Notes: generated from the letters alone by a model not told the origin. A DNA stretch of 64,000 bases from Mesorhizobium sp. M2A.F.Ca.ET.046.03.2.1 (GCF_003952425.1 NZ_CP034449.1:3162001-3226000), one strand, 5' to 3'. Shown: positions 1-8,213, counted from the first letter of the stretch. A program made the numbers and translations.

Positions 1-972
1 GGCGGCTGCGCCTACGACGCGCATGGCGCGGCGATCTCGGACGCCGACATGGCCAAGGCGATGGCGGCGGACGCGGTGCTGTTCGGCGCCGTTGGGGGAC
101 CGAAATGGGATGCAGTGCCTTACGAGGTGCGGCCCGAGGCCGGGCTCTTGCGGCTGCGCAAGGACATGGAGCTGTTCGCCAATCTCAGGCCCGCGATCTG
201 CTATCCGGCACTCGCCGCGTCCTCCTCGCTCAAGCAGGAGGTGGTCGAGGGCCTCGACATCTTGATCGTGCGCGAGCTCACCGGCGGCGTCTATTTCGGC
301 GAGCCCAAGCAGATCATCGATCTCGGCAACGGCCAGAAGCGCGGCATCGACACCCAGGTCTACGACACGTTCGAGATCGAGCGCATCTCGGGCGTCGCCT
401 TCGAGCTCGCGCGCACCCGCCGCAATCACGTCACCTCGATGGAAAAGCGCAACGTCATGAAGTCGGGCGTGCTGTGGAACGAGGTGGTCAGCCAGACGCA
501 CAAGGCGCGCTATTCCGACGTCAAGCTTGACCATATGCTGGCCGACGCCGGCGGCATGCAGCTGGTGCGCTGGCCGAAACAGTTCGATGTCATTGTCACC
601 GACAATCTGTTCGGCGACATGCTGTCCGACATCGCCGCCATGCTGACCGGCTCGATCGGCATGCTGCCTTCGGCCTCGCTCGGCGCGCCGGATGCCAAGA
701 CCAAGAAGCGCAAGGCGCTCTACGAGCCGGTGCACGGCTCGGCGCCCGACATCGCCGGCAAGGGCATCGCCAACCCGATCGCCATGATCGCCTCCTTCGC
801 CATGTGCCTGCGCTATTCCTTCGGCATGGTGGCGGAAGCCGACAAGCTCGAAGCGGCCATCGCCGCCGTGCTCGACGACGGCCTGCGCACGAAAGACATC
901 ATGTCTGAAGGCATGAAGGAAGTCGGCACCACCGAGATGGGCGATGCCATCATCGCCAAGTTCCTTGGCTGA
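1..972 (+). CDS. leuB: 3-isopropylmalate dehydrogenase (5' end cut by window)
   Basis: Oxidises and decarboxylates 3-isopropylmalate with NAD in the third step of leucine synthesis (cytosolic). The frame is open from base 1, and the last 323 codons are present, so about 45 N-terminal residues of a ~370-residue enzyme lie outside. Visible family marks are the [10 protein letters not shown] stretch, the LRPAICYP substrate loop, the [13 protein letters not shown] motif, the Mg-binding [13 protein letters not shown] region and the NAD-binding [18 protein letters not shown] stretch near the C-terminus. The 3' end overlaps the start of the next gene by 29 bp, so the two are probably co-transcribed. 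asd, another amino-acid gene, follows about 3.3 kb downstream on the same strand. Confidence 0.97.
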   Translation, partial: GGCAYDAHGAAISDADMAKAMAADAVLFGAVGGPKWDAVPYEVRPEAGLLRLRKDMELFANLRPAICYPALAASSSLKQEVVEGLDILIVRELTGGVYFGEPKQIIDLGNGQKRGIDTQVYDTFEIERISGVAFELARTRRNHVTSMEKRNVMKSGVLWNEVVSQTHKARYSDVKLDHMLADAGGMQLVRWPKQFDVIVTDNLFGDMLSDIAAMLTGSIGMLPSASLGAPDAKTKKRKALYEPVHGSAPDIAGKGIANPIAMIASFAMCLRYSFGMVAEADKLEAAIAAVLDDGLRTKDIMSEGMKEVGTTEMGDAIIAKFLG

Positions 973-1462
973 TCCCGGCACCGTCGACATTCGCTGGGCG
1001 AGGGTCGACGATGCCGAAGCGCTCGCCACCCTGCTCTGCGCGATGGCGGCTCACTACCGGCAGACGCCGCTCGATCACAGCCGGGCGGCGGCCACGGCGC
1101 GGCAATGGCTCAGCGACGAGAGCCCGGCCTATCCGCATTTCGCCCTGGCCTTCGCGGGCGGCGAAGTCGCCGGCCTCGCCTCGGTGGCCATCGCCCACCC
1201 AGGCATCGATCTCGAAAGGCTGATGTTCCTGAAGGATCTGTTCGTGCGCGACAGCGCCCGCGACAAGGGCGTCGGCCGCGCGCTGGTCGGCTTTCTCGCC
1301 GGCTATTGCCTCGGCAAAGGCATAGGCCGCATCGATCTCACCACGGAAGACTGGAACGAGGGCGCGCTGCGTTTCTACGACCGGCTAGGCGCCGAGCGCC
1401 ACGGCCAGAAGGTTTTCCTTAGGCTGTCGGGCGACGCGCTGAACAAGGTCGCTGGAACCTGA
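944..1462 (+). CDS. GNAT-family N-acetyltransferase
   Basis: A 172-residue protein of the GCN5-related acetyltransferase fold that would move an acetyl group from acetyl-CoA to an unidentified amine. The acetyl-CoA pyrophosphate loop is seen as [10 protein letters not shown] at about residues 106-115, and a late strand/helix reads [10 protein letters not shown], the usual GNAT motif B. The ATG at 944 lies inside leuB; the only later in-frame option nearby is a TTG at 965, so the overlapping ATG is preferred and translation is likely coupled to leuB. The substrate cannot be told from sequence. A repeat element follows the stop. Confidence 0.85.
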   Translation: MPSSPSSLADPGTVDIRWARVDDAEALATLLCAMAAHYRQTPLDHSRAAATARQWLSDESPAYPHFALAFAGGEVAGLASVAIAHPGIDLERLMFLKDLFVRDSARDKGVGRALVGFLAGYCLGKGIGRIDLTTEDWNEGALRFYDRLGAERHGQKVFLRLSGDALNKVAGT

Positions 1463-1522
1463 CGTTGGCGGGTATCGGCGCCAAGGCTGGGTAAACCTCG
1501 GAGGTTAGCCGAAGCGACCGAA

Positions 1523-1717
1523 CTTCGTCATCCACGGGCGGAGCGGGAGCGAAGCGGACGCGTAGACCCGAGGATCCATGCCGTGACGTCGCGCGAATGG
1601 TAAAGGGGGTGCAGAACAAAGGCTTTTCTGCACCGCCGCGACGCTTGGAGGTCACGGCATGGATTCCAGGGTCTGCGCGCGTCGCTTCGCTCCTTGCTTC
1701 GCCCTGGAATGACGGAG
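1523..1717. repeat. Long palindromic repeat, family R1 copy A
   Basis: The 337-bp gap between the acetyltransferase and the helicase holds this element. Its outer arms read CGTCATCCACGGG on the left and CCCTGGAATGACG on the right. The inner arms meet around a central GTGCAGAA...TTCTGCAC hairpin, with GGATCCATGCCGTGAC and GTCACGGCATGGATTCC flanking it. Four further copies with the same plan occur at 8058, 12129, 13534 and 31538. No transposase or open frame belongs to it. Confidence 0.85.
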
Positions 1718-1799
1718 GCGTAGTGGCTGCCGGCCCGCGCGCGTCGGGCTGACCGGCCGACTTGCTTTGCTAAACCCTGGCCCAACTCCCGTCGCGATT

Positions 1800-3677
1800 C
1801 TACGCTGGCCGCTTCTTCTGCTTCTTGCGCTTTTCCGGCTGGCCGGATCTCGGCCCATCGAACTTTGGCCGATCGAACTTTGGCTTCTCGAACTTCGCCT
1901 TGCCGGGCTTCTTCGCCCAGGGTTTCGCGTCGCCACCGGGCCGCTCGTCCGGCGCTCGCTTCTCGAACCCGGGTGCACCCTGGTCGAAAGGCCGCTTGCC
2001 GCGATGCGGCTTCTTGTCCGGCTTCGGCGGCTGGTAGCCGGCGCGCGACAGGTCGGGCGTGCCGTCGATGCGCCTCACCGCGATGCTGCCCTGCAGCTTG
2101 CGGTCGGGGCCGATCGCGGCGACGAAGCGGTCGGCCCAGTCGGCGGCGATCTGCACGAAGGTCTCCTCCGGCTGCATCTTGATGGCGCCGATCTCGCGCT
2201 TGGACATGCCGGCGGTGCGGCACAGCATCGGGATCAGCCAGCGCGGCTCGGCATTCTGCCGGCGGCCGACCGAGAGCGAGAACCAGACGCTGTCACCGAA
2301 ATCGTCGCGGCGGGCTGGTGCGTCTTCCCGGCGCGCGAACTTCTCCTTTGACGGCGCAAACGGCGCGACGTCGATCAGGTCTTCCGGCGCCGACCGGCTG
2401 CCGCGGCAAAGCCGCACGAAGGCAGCAGCCACCAGCTCAGCGCCGTGCCGCTCGAGAAGTGCCGCGGCAAAGTCGCGCTCCTCGTCCTTCACCGGCTCGC
2501 TGAAGGACGGGTCGGCCAGGATGCGCTCGTCGTCACGCCGCAGCACCTCGTCGGCCGAGGGCGGGCTTGCCCAGGTCGCGGTCAGGCCGGCATTGGCGAG
2601 CAGCCGCTCGGTGCGCCGGCGCGCATTGCCCGGCACGATCAGTGCGCTCACCCCCTTGCGGCCGGCGCGTCCGGTACGGCCGCTGCGATGCAGCAGCGTC
2701 TCCGTATTGCTCGGCAGGTCGGCATGGATGACGAGATCGAGATTGGGCAGGTCGATGCCGCGCGCAGCGACGTCCGTTGCGATGCAGACCTTGGCGCGAC
2801 CGTCGCGCATCGCCTGCAGGGCATGGCTGCGCTCGTTCTGGCTGAGCTCGCCGGACAGCGCCACGACGGCGAAATTGCGGTTGTTGAAGCGCGCGGTGAG
2901 GTGGTTCACCGCCGCGCGAGTGTTGCAGAACACCATCGCATTGGCGGCCTCGTAATAGCGCAGCACATTGATGATGGCGTTCTCGCGATCGGCGGGCGCG
3001 ACGGAAAGCGCCCGGTATTCGATGTCGAGATGCTGCTTTTCCTCGCCGCCGGCCGAGATGCGCACGGCCTCGCGCTGATAGCCCTGCGCAAGCGTCGCGA
3101 TGGAGCGCGGCACGGTGGCCGAAAACATCAGCGTGCGGCGCTCGGCGGGTGCTGAGTCGAGGATGAATTCGAGGTCCTCGCGGAAACCGAGGTCGAGCAT
3201 CTCGTCGGCCTCGTCCAGCACCACGGCCTTCAGCGCCGACATGTCGAGCGCGCCGCGCGTGATGTGGTCGCGCAGTCGGCCGGGCGTGCCGACGACGATA
3301 TGAGCGCCGCGCTCCAGCGCGCGCCGCTCGGTGCGCATGTCCATGCCGCCGACGCAGGAGGCGATCTGCGCGCCGGTCAGCTCATAGAGCCATTCGAGCT
3401 CGCGCCGCACCTGCAGCGCCAGCTCGCGCGTCGGCGCCACCACCAGGCCCAGCGGCGCGCCGGCAGCGGTGAAACGCTGAGCGTCGCCAAGCAGGGTCGG
3501 CGCCACGGCAAGGCCGAAGGCGACAGTCTTGCCGGACCCGGTCTGCGCCGATACCAGCGCGTCGGCCTCGCCAAGCTCAGGCTCCAGCACCGCCTTCTGC
3601 ACCGGCGTCAGCGCCGAATAACCGCGCTTTTCCAGCGCTTCTGCCAGCGCAGGAACGATCATCTCGAAACTGGACAT
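1800..3677 (-). CDS. DEAD-box RNA helicase with DbpA-type RNA-binding domain
   Basis: ATP-dependent RNA helicase of 625 residues, probably acting in ribosome assembly or RNA decay. Walker A is AQTGSGKT at residues 44-51, the DEAD box at 155-158, SAT at 186-188, and the helicase C domain has HRSGRTGRAGRKG near residue 330. A DbpA-like RNA-binding module covers about residues 470-545 (VWFSLSVGRRQ...AIKMQPEETFVQI); in DbpA this domain binds 23S rRNA hairpin 92. The tail after residue 560 is basic and repeats KFE/KFD-KPKF units ending in KKQKKRPA. The gene is monocistronic here, with repeats on both sides. CsdA/DeaD is the alternative name; the DbpA-type domain makes a dbpA-like call reasonable. 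Confidence 0.93.
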   Translation of the reverse strand: MSSFEMIVPALAEALEKRGYSALTPVQKAVLEPELGEADALVSAQTGSGKTVAFGLAVAPTLLGDAQRFTAAGAPLGLVVAPTRELALQVRRELEWLYELTGAQIASCVGGMDMRTERRALERGAHIVVGTPGRLRDHITRGALDMSALKAVVLDEADEMLDLGFREDLEFILDSAPAERRTLMFSATVPRSIATLAQGYQREAVRISAGGEEKQHLDIEYRALSVAPADRENAIINVLRYYEAANAMVFCNTRAAVNHLTARFNNRNFAVVALSGELSQNERSHALQAMRDGRAKVCIATDVAARGIDLPNLDLVIHADLPSNTETLLHRSGRTGRAGRKGVSALIVPGNARRRTERLLANAGLTATWASPPSADEVLRRDDERILADPSFSEPVKDEERDFAAALLERHGAELVAAAFVRLCRGSRSAPEDLIDVAPFAPSKEKFARREDAPARRDDFGDSVWFSLSVGRRQNAEPRWLIPMLCRTAGMSKREIGAIKMQPEETFVQIAADWADRFVAAIGPDRKLQGSIAVRRIDGTPDLSRAGYQPPKPDKKPHRGKRPFDQGAPGFEKRAPDERPGGDAKPWAKKPGKAKFEKPKFDRPKFDGPRSGQPEKRKKQKKRPA

Positions 3678-3816
3678 TTTCTTCTTTCGGAATTCGAAGC
3701 TTCTTTAGCCCATCGATGGACTGATGCCGGCAGGCGTTGAGGCGCCGCAAGGCCGGACGGTTGGTGGGTTCCTACTTCTTGGCGACGGCATTGTACAGAG
3801 CAGGCGGCACCGCCTT

Positions 3817-3964
3817 TCCCTTCTCCCCTTGTGGGAGAAGGTGTCGCCGAAGGCGACGGATGAGGGGTGCTCCAGGGAAAGCCAGCGTCTCACTCCGCTG
3901 GAACACCCCTCATCCGTCTCGGCGCTACGCGCCGATCCACCTTCTCCCACATGGGGAGAAGGAG
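3817..3964. repeat. Interspersed palindromic repeat, family R2 (CTTCTCCC)
   Basis: Starts CCCTTCTCCCCTTGTGGGAG, then GGCGACGGATGAGGGGTG, a short unique middle, and the inverse CACCCCTCATCCGTC...CACCTTCTCCCACATGGGGAG. The same arms recur at 34720, 39934, 46951 and 48854. The copy lies between the helicase and asd and interrupts the small minus-strand frame described at 3772-4062. Confidence 0.8.
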
Positions 3965-3978
3965 AGGCGCTGCGGCGA

Positions 3979-4006
3979 TTGACTCTTCCACCAAACCGCG
4001 TAAAAG
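3979..4006 (+). promoter_or_regulatory. Candidate sigma-70 promoter for the asd leader
   Basis: TTGACT at 3979-3984 and TAAAAG at 4001-4006 are separated by 16 bp and match housekeeping -35 and -10 hexamers reasonably. Transcription would begin near 4013, just before the candidate leader ORF and the hairpins ahead of asd. This is inferred from sequence only. Confidence 0.35.
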
Positions 4007-4046
4007 CCCGCGTCGAACGGGATCATCCTCGATGCGCGGCCTTCCG

Positions 4047-4166
4047 ATGGCTCTTCTTGCATTCGATGCCCCCAGCCACAATGTAACGCATTGGGCCGGG
4101 CGCTTCGGCGCGTCCGTCCGTTCCAGCAAAACTACGGCCAAGAAAACCACCACCAAAACGGTGTGA
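4047..4166 (+). CDS. Candidate Lys/Thr-rich leader peptide upstream of asd
   Basis: A short frame of 39 codons starting at ATG 4047 (or ATG 4032) ends SSKTTAKKTTTKTV followed by TGA. Ten of the twelve codons from the first Lys to the last Thr encode Lys or Thr, two end products of the pathway that asd feeds. The stop lies 24 nt before the first of two hairpins and 110 nt before the asd start. This is the layout of a ribosome-stalling attenuator leader. No strong Shine-Dalgarno is seen, and the N-terminal part shows no special feature, so chance is not excluded. Confidence 0.4.
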   Translation: MALLAFDAPSHNVTHWAGRFGASVRSSKTTAKKTTTKTV

Positions 4167-4189
4167 TTCCCTTGGCCTAACCACCCTCT

Positions 4190-4240
4190 CCCGGGTCCGG
4201 CCCGGGGGACGAAACCCGCATCAGGCCGGCGGGTTTTCTC
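4190..4240 (+). promoter_or_regulatory. Candidate transcription attenuator of asd
   Basis: Three stems that cannot all form together are visible. The first pairs CCCGGG at 4190-4195 with CCCGGG at 4201-4206. The terminator-like stem pairs AAACCCGC at 4212-4219 with GCGGGTTT at 4229-4236, closing a 9-nt loop and followed by T-C-T-C-C. The alternative stem pairs CCGGCC at 4197-4202 with GGCCGG at 4224-4229 and would disrupt both others. Together with the Lys/Thr-coded frame just upstream this resembles a classical attenuator. The T-tract after the terminator is short. Confidence 0.4.
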
Positions 4241-4275
4241 CAAACAACCAAGCGGAGAGGGACAGGAGATATCAG

Positions 4276-5310
4276 ATGAGTTTCAAGGTTGCGGTAGTCG
4301 GCGCCACGGGCAATGTGGGCCGCGAAATGCTCAACATTCTGGACGAGCGCGGCTTCCCGGTGAGCGAAGTGGTGGCGCTGGCGTCGCGGCGCAGCCAGGG
4401 CACCGAAGTGTCCTTCGGCGACCGCACGCTGAAGGTCAAGGCGCTCGACACCTACGATTTTTCCGACACCGACCTCTGCGTCATGTCGGCCGGCGGCAAC
4501 GTCTCCAAGGAATGGTCTCCCAAGATCGGCAAGCAGGGCTGCGTCGTCATCGATAATTCGTCGGCCTTCCGCTATGACCCGGACGTGCCGCTGATCGTGC
4601 CGGAGGTGAACCCGGACGCGGTCTCGCTGTTCTCGCGCAAGAACATCATCGCCAATCCGAACTGCTCGACGGCGCAGCTGGTCGTCGCGCTGAAGCCGCT
4701 GCATGACGTCGCCACCATCAAGCGCGTCGTCGTCGCCACCTACCAGTCGGTGTCGGGCGCCGGCAAGGAAGGCATGGACGAGCTGTTCACGCAGACCCGC
4801 GCGGTGTTCGTCGCCGACCTGGTCGACGTCAAGAAGTTCACCAAGCGCATTGCCTTCAACGTCATCCCGCAAATCGACGTTTTCCTCGATGACGGCTCCA
4901 CCAAGGAAGAGTGGAAGATGGTGGCCGAGACCAAGAAGATGCTCGACCCCAAGATTAAGCTGACGGCGACCTGCGTGCGCGTGCCGGTCTTCATCGGCCA
5001 TTCGGAAGCGGTCAACATCGAGTTCGAGAAGCCGATCACGGCGGACGAGGCGCGCGAGATCCTGCGCGAAGCGCCGGGATGCCAGGTGCTCGATAAGCGC
5101 GAGAACGGCGGCTACATCACGCCGCTGGAATCGGCCGGCGAGGACGCCACCTTCATCTCGCGCATCCGCGAGGATTCGACCATCGACAACGGCCTGTCGA
5201 TGTGGGTCGTCTCCGACAATCTGCGCAAGGGCGCGGCGCTCAACGCCGTGCAGATCGCCGAGCTGCTGGTCGAGCGCGGCCTGATCCAGCCGAAGAAGAA
5301 GGCGGCGTAG
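4276..5310 (+). CDS. asd: Aspartate-semialdehyde dehydrogenase
   Basis: Reduces aspartyl phosphate to aspartate semialdehyde with NADPH, the branch-point precursor of lysine/diaminopimelate, threonine and methionine (cytosolic). The 344-residue length is typical. The dinucleotide-binding loop is GATGNVGREML at residues 9-19, the catalytic cysteine is C130 in ANPNCSTAQ, and the YQSVSGAGKEGMDEL segment follows near residue 155. The start has a good ribosome site (GACAGGAG about 7 nt before ATG). The upstream region carries a possible leader peptide and hairpins. A 100-bp tandem repeat begins within a few bases of the stop codon. Confidence 0.97.
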   Translation: MSFKVAVVGATGNVGREMLNILDERGFPVSEVVALASRRSQGTEVSFGDRTLKVKALDTYDFSDTDLCVMSAGGNVSKEWSPKIGKQGCVVIDNSSAFRYDPDVPLIVPEVNPDAVSLFSRKNIIANPNCSTAQLVVALKPLHDVATIKRVVVATYQSVSGAGKEGMDELFTQTRAVFVADLVDVKKFTKRIAFNVIPQIDVFLDDGSTKEEWKMVAETKKMLDPKIKLTATCVRVPVFIGHSEAVNIEFEKPITADEAREILREAPGCQVLDKRENGGYITPLESAGEDATFISRIREDSTIDNGLSMWVVSDNLRKGAALNAVQIAELLVERGLIQPKKKAA

Positions 5311-5314
5311 TTCT

Positions 5315-5616
5315 CGCTCACGGGCCGTATCGCCGCTGCCGCGGCGGGCCCTCCGCGGGGGCGCCGGACGACCGGCGGCCCGCAGTCGCGGGCTCGGCCT
5401 TCGGTAGTTTGTTTCGCTCACGGGCCGTATCGCCGCTGCCGCGGCGGGCCCTCCGCGGGGGCGCCGAATGATCGGCGGCCCGCAGTCGCGGGCTCGGCCT
5501 TCGGCCGTCGTTTTCGCTCACGGCCCGCACCGCCGCTATCGCGGCTGGGCCTCCGCGGGGGGCGCCGGACGACCGGCGGCCCGCAGTCGCGGGCTCGGCC
5601 TTCGGCCGTTTGTTCT
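5315..5616. repeat. Three tandem copies of a 100-bp GC-rich unit
   Basis: The unit begins CGCTCACGGGCCGTATCGCC at 5315, 5415 and 5515, and a partial fourth start (CGCTCACGG) appears at 5617, so the periods are 100, 100 and 102 bp. Each unit contains CCGCGGCGGGCCCTCCGCGG and a GGCGGCCCGCAGTCGCGGGC hairpin. Copies 1 and 2 are nearly identical; copy 3 has diverged slightly. The array fills the 335-bp gap between asd and the toxin gene and could act as a multiple stem-loop terminator. Confidence 0.9.
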
Positions 5617-5645
5617 CGCTCACGGAGGACGCGGCTGTGTCGAGG

Positions 5646-6059
5646 CTAGCGGAAGCGGATGACTTCGATGAAGGCCTTGCGTCTGACGATGAACTCCCGC
5701 AGCAGCGGCAGGAAGAAGGCTTTGCTGAAGCGTCCGATCGGCGGCTCGGGTTCGAGATAGAAGGACTTGCCGACGAGATCGGAGTTGAACTCGTCGAGGA
5801 TGATCCACAACCGCCGATCGGCGTCGAGTCCCGCGCGGCGCCTCTCGATGGCGGGGATCTCAACCGCGAACCGAGCTTTCTCCGGCTCCTTGGTGGTGAT
5901 CGGGAAGAACAGGACAAGATCGCCATCCGCTCGTACAACCCGCACGCCGACGGCGACGGGCCGTTCCTTGCGGCCCTCCGTCTCGCCGGCGCGGGCTTCG
6001 CGCGCCCAGAGGTAAGGGTAACGGATGACCGTTGCCGTGCGGATGTCGTCGTAGCTCAT
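5646..6059 (-). CDS. MazF/PemK-like toxin candidate
   Basis: A 137-residue protein directly downstream of an antitoxin gene, with a 4-bp ATGA overlap. The beginning reads VIRYPYLWAREARAGETEGR, followed by KERPVAVGV and LVLFFPITTKEP. This spacing of a small-beta start, an RP dipeptide and a PITT segment resembles the MazF/PemK endoribonuclease fold, whose members cut mRNA to arrest growth. The C-terminal half (GKSFYLEPEPPIGRFSKAFF) is longer than in classical MazF. The family assignment is by pattern and context, not by clear identity. The gene ends about 30 bp from the tandem repeat array. Confidence 0.6.
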   Translation of the reverse strand: MSYDDIRTATVIRYPYLWAREARAGETEGRKERPVAVGVRVVRADGDLVLFFPITTKEPEKARFAVEIPAIERRRAGLDADRRLWIILDEFNSDLVGKSFYLEPEPPIGRFSKAFFLPLLREFIVRRKAFIEVIRFR

Positions 6060-6325
6060 GTCCGCCCCGTTTCATCCTCCTGCGCATAGGCTTCGACCGC
6101 GCTCTCGAAATCGGCGAAGAGGCTGTCAGACATGGTCTCGATTGTACCGGCAGAGCGGCTATCTGACTGGCGCACCAGCCGCGCGTAATCCTCGATGTTG
6201 AGAAGCACGAGACGGGGTTTGTTGCGCTGGGTAATCGTCACCGGACGGCGCAGGGCCTCGGCGATAATGTCGCCGGACTTCCGGGAAAGCTCGCTCGTGG
6301 AATAGGAACCACCTGAACGGGGCAT
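6056..6325 (-). CDS. Phd/YefM-family antitoxin
   Basis: An 89-residue DNA-binding antitoxin. The N-terminal part SELSRKSGDIIAEALRR, then PVTITQRNKPRLVLLNIEDY, is the classic Phd/YefM dimerisation and DNA-binding core. The acidic C-terminal tail (FADFESAVEAYAQEDE) would be the toxin-binding segment. It is first in a two-gene operon and overlaps the toxin start by 4 bp, the usual order for type II modules, and it probably represses its own promoter in the 6326-6533 gap. Confidence in the family is high; the function of the pair is inferred. Confidence 0.85.
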   Translation of the reverse strand: MPRSGGSYSTSELSRKSGDIIAEALRRPVTITQRNKPRLVLLNIEDYARLVRQSDSRSAGTIETMSDSLFADFESAVEAYAQEDETGRT

Positions 6326-6533
6326 AGCGACCTCCTATCATTGCTGATTGTCGCCATATACAGCATTGGCAGCATTTGTGCAAAGCGATGAAAAATGCCC
6401 CATCGCCGGCTTCAGGATCGACGTCCAGATAGAGCAAGCCAGTCGCCGGGGTGAGCTTTCCGCACCTAGGCTCCTTTCCCTGGGGAGTGGGAGGGTGGAT
6501 GAGATAGCGCCGGCTCTTCGATCTTCTCGTGGC

Positions 6534-6941
6534 TCAGGCACCGCTCTCCGCCGCAAGCTGCCCCAATATCGCCAGCGCTTCCTCCGCCCGATCCGCCGGC
6601 ACGAACAGATGATCGTGATAGAAGGCCGAGACCGGATTGACGCCCATGTCGGCGGCCGCCAGCTTCGCGGTGATCGCGGCGAGGAAGCCGACGGCTTGGA
6701 GCGAGGAGTGGATGTCGAGCGTGATCATCCGGCAACGGAACGTTCCGGCAAGGCCGGCCGCCTTTGCCTGGCTTTCGGCCAGGATCATCGTCGTGCCCTC
6801 GCGCTCGCGAAATTGCATGACGGGCTCGAGCCCCGCCGCAACCGGCATGCCAGGTGCCAACGTGGCGAATACATAGATATCCGAGTAAAGCCGCGGCGTC
6901 ATCGATGCCAGCAGCTTCTGCAGGTCCGTCTCGCCGTTCAT
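6534..6941 (-). CDS. ACT-domain protein
   Basis: A 135-residue cytosolic protein of the small ACT-domain group common in alphaproteobacteria. Two ACT-like halves can be seen: LYSDIYVFATLAPG followed by FREREGTTMILAES, and then FRCRMITLDIHSSLQAVGF followed by VSAFYHDHLFVP. ACT domains usually sense amino acids, but no ligand can be named here. The start at 6941 (MNGETDLQKLL) is chosen because it follows a GGAA-type ribosome site and because the longer upstream frame is Arg/Gln-rich and antisense to the next gene. The gene diverges from the bestrophin gene. Confidence 0.8.
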   Translation of the reverse strand: MNGETDLQKLLASMTPRLYSDIYVFATLAPGMPVAAGLEPVMQFREREGTTMILAESQAKAAGLAGTFRCRMITLDIHSSLQAVGFLAAITAKLAAADMGVNPVSAFYHDHLFVPADRAEEALAILGQLAAESGA

Positions 6942-7097
6942 CTTTCCATTCCTTCGTCTGGCGCTCTGCGACGTTCTCGACAGTCCCGCTCGAAACGTCA
7001 ACGGTCCTGAGCCTGGACGACATGGCGATGTCGCTGGCGGCTGAGCCGCGGGTTCGTTATCGCCGTAGAGACATAACGGCTTGCAAAGGTTCATCCG

Positions 7098-8003
7098 ATG
7101 ATCGTCCGCCCGCGCCCGACATTCCTGCAATTGTTCTTCATCATGCGCGGCTCGGTGGTGCCGCGCATCCTGCCGCAGATTTTCGGCTTCGCCATCTACT
7201 CGGCGGTCATCCTGCTCGTGGCACGGCACTTCCAGCTCGATCTCAGCGCCTTCAGCATCGCGCCTTTCGGGCTCGTCGGAGTGACGCTGTCGATCTATCT
7301 GTCGTTCCGCAACAACGCCGCCTATGACCGCTGGTGGGAGGCGCGTAAGCTCTGGGGCGGGCTGGTCTTCGAGATCCGCAACTTGGCGCGCGCCACCACC
7401 AGCCTGATCGGCGACCGCGCCGAGCAGCGCGCGCTGCTGATGGAGGCGCTTGCCTTCTGCCATCTGCTGCGCGGGCAATTGCGCCGGATCGACAGCATAG
7501 AGGACGCGCGCGCCTTCATCGGCGACGAGGTCGACAAGGCCGCCGCCCGCGCCAACCCTGCCGAAGACATGGTCCGCCGCATGGGCCGGCGCGCCAATGC
7601 GCGACGCGAGGCCGGCGCGCTCGACCCGATCGGCTTCCGCATCCTCGATGAAAGGCTGGCCGCGATCGCCGCCATCCAGGCCGGCTGCGAGCGCATCGCC
7701 GGCACGCCCCTGCCCTTTGCATACACGCTTCTGCTGCATCGCACGGCCTATGTCGTCTGCCTGCTTCTGCCGTTCGGGCTGGTCTCGGCCACGGGCTGGG
7801 CGACGCCGCTGTTCACGGCGCTGATCGCCTACACCTTCTTCGGCCTCGATGCGCTGTCGGAAGAGCTCGAGGATCCGTTCGGCATCGAGGCGAACGACTT
7901 GGCGCTGGACGGCCTCTGCCGCGTTTGTGAGATTTCCGTGTTCGAGGCGCTGGACGAGACACCGCCGAAGATGATCGCGGCCGACAAGTTCTATTTCTCG
8001 TAG
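7098..8003 (+). CDS. Bestrophin-family anion channel
   Basis: A 301-residue integral membrane protein of the bestrophin/YneE family, which forms pentameric chloride-type channels in the inner membrane. Family features are FLQLFFIMRGSV near the N-terminus, the SFRNNAAYDRWWEARKLWGG block at about residues 71-90, and DALSEELEDPFGIEANDLAL near residue 255, which lines the channel neck. Hydrophobic segments lie at about 28-50, 55-70, 210-235 and 240-255. It stands alone between the ACT gene and a palindromic repeat. Confidence 0.93.
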   Translation: MIVRPRPTFLQLFFIMRGSVVPRILPQIFGFAIYSAVILLVARHFQLDLSAFSIAPFGLVGVTLSIYLSFRNNAAYDRWWEARKLWGGLVFEIRNLARATTSLIGDRAEQRALLMEALAFCHLLRGQLRRIDSIEDARAFIGDEVDKAAARANPAEDMVRRMGRRANARREAGALDPIGFRILDERLAAIAAIQAGCERIAGTPLPFAYTLLLHRTAYVVCLLLPFGLVSATGWATPLFTALIAYTFFGLDALSEELEDPFGIEANDLALDGLCRVCEISVFEALDETPPKMIAADKFYFS

Positions 8004-8057
8004 GAGGTCGACCCACGAGGACTCTGCCCTCGGAAATGGTCGAAAGCGCTGTGCTTT

Positions 8058-8213
8058 CTTCGTCATTCTAGGGCGGAGCAAGGAGCGAAGCGACGCGGCG
8101 CAGACCCTAGAATCCATGCCGTGGCTTCAAGGCGTTGCCGGCGGTCCAGAATTTTGTTCTGCCGCGCGCTCCGCGACGGAGCTACGCTCCTGCTTCGCCC
8201 TAGGATGACGAAG
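8058..8213. repeat. Long palindromic repeat, family R1 copy B
   Basis: Begins CTTCGTCATTCTAGGGCGGA and ends CGCCCTAGGATGACGAAG, with the internal GGAGCGAAGCGACGCGGCGC arm and an ACCCTAGAATCCATGCCGTGG segment. The outer arms pair over about 18 bp. It lies in the 324-bp gap between the bestrophin and DoxX genes, which otherwise holds nothing I recognise. Confidence 0.85.

Larger units (their letters stand above)
3772..4062 (-). pseudogene. Small ORF apparently split by a palindromic repeat
   Basis: On the minus strand an ATG at 4062 opens a frame reading MQEEPSEGRASRMIPFDAGF and then YAVWWKSQS, which runs into the repeat at 3817-3964 and stops inside it at 3925-3927. On the far side, in the same frame register, the sequence continues KGKAVPPALYNAVAKK and ends in TAG at 3772. 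The two flanks together read like one small acidic-to-basic protein of about 48 residues into which the 148-bp repeat was inserted. I do not recognise the family. The reading is an inference; the flanks could also be chance open frames. Confidence 0.35.

Noticed and set aside
4188..4243. Hairpins before asd as a simple terminator of an upstream gene
   Set aside because: No plus-strand gene ends just upstream; the leader ORF makes attenuation the better, though unproven, reading.
6942..8117. Minus-strand extension upstream of the ACT gene
   Set aside because: It is antisense to the bestrophin gene and Arg/Gln-rich; the ACT protein starts at 6941.
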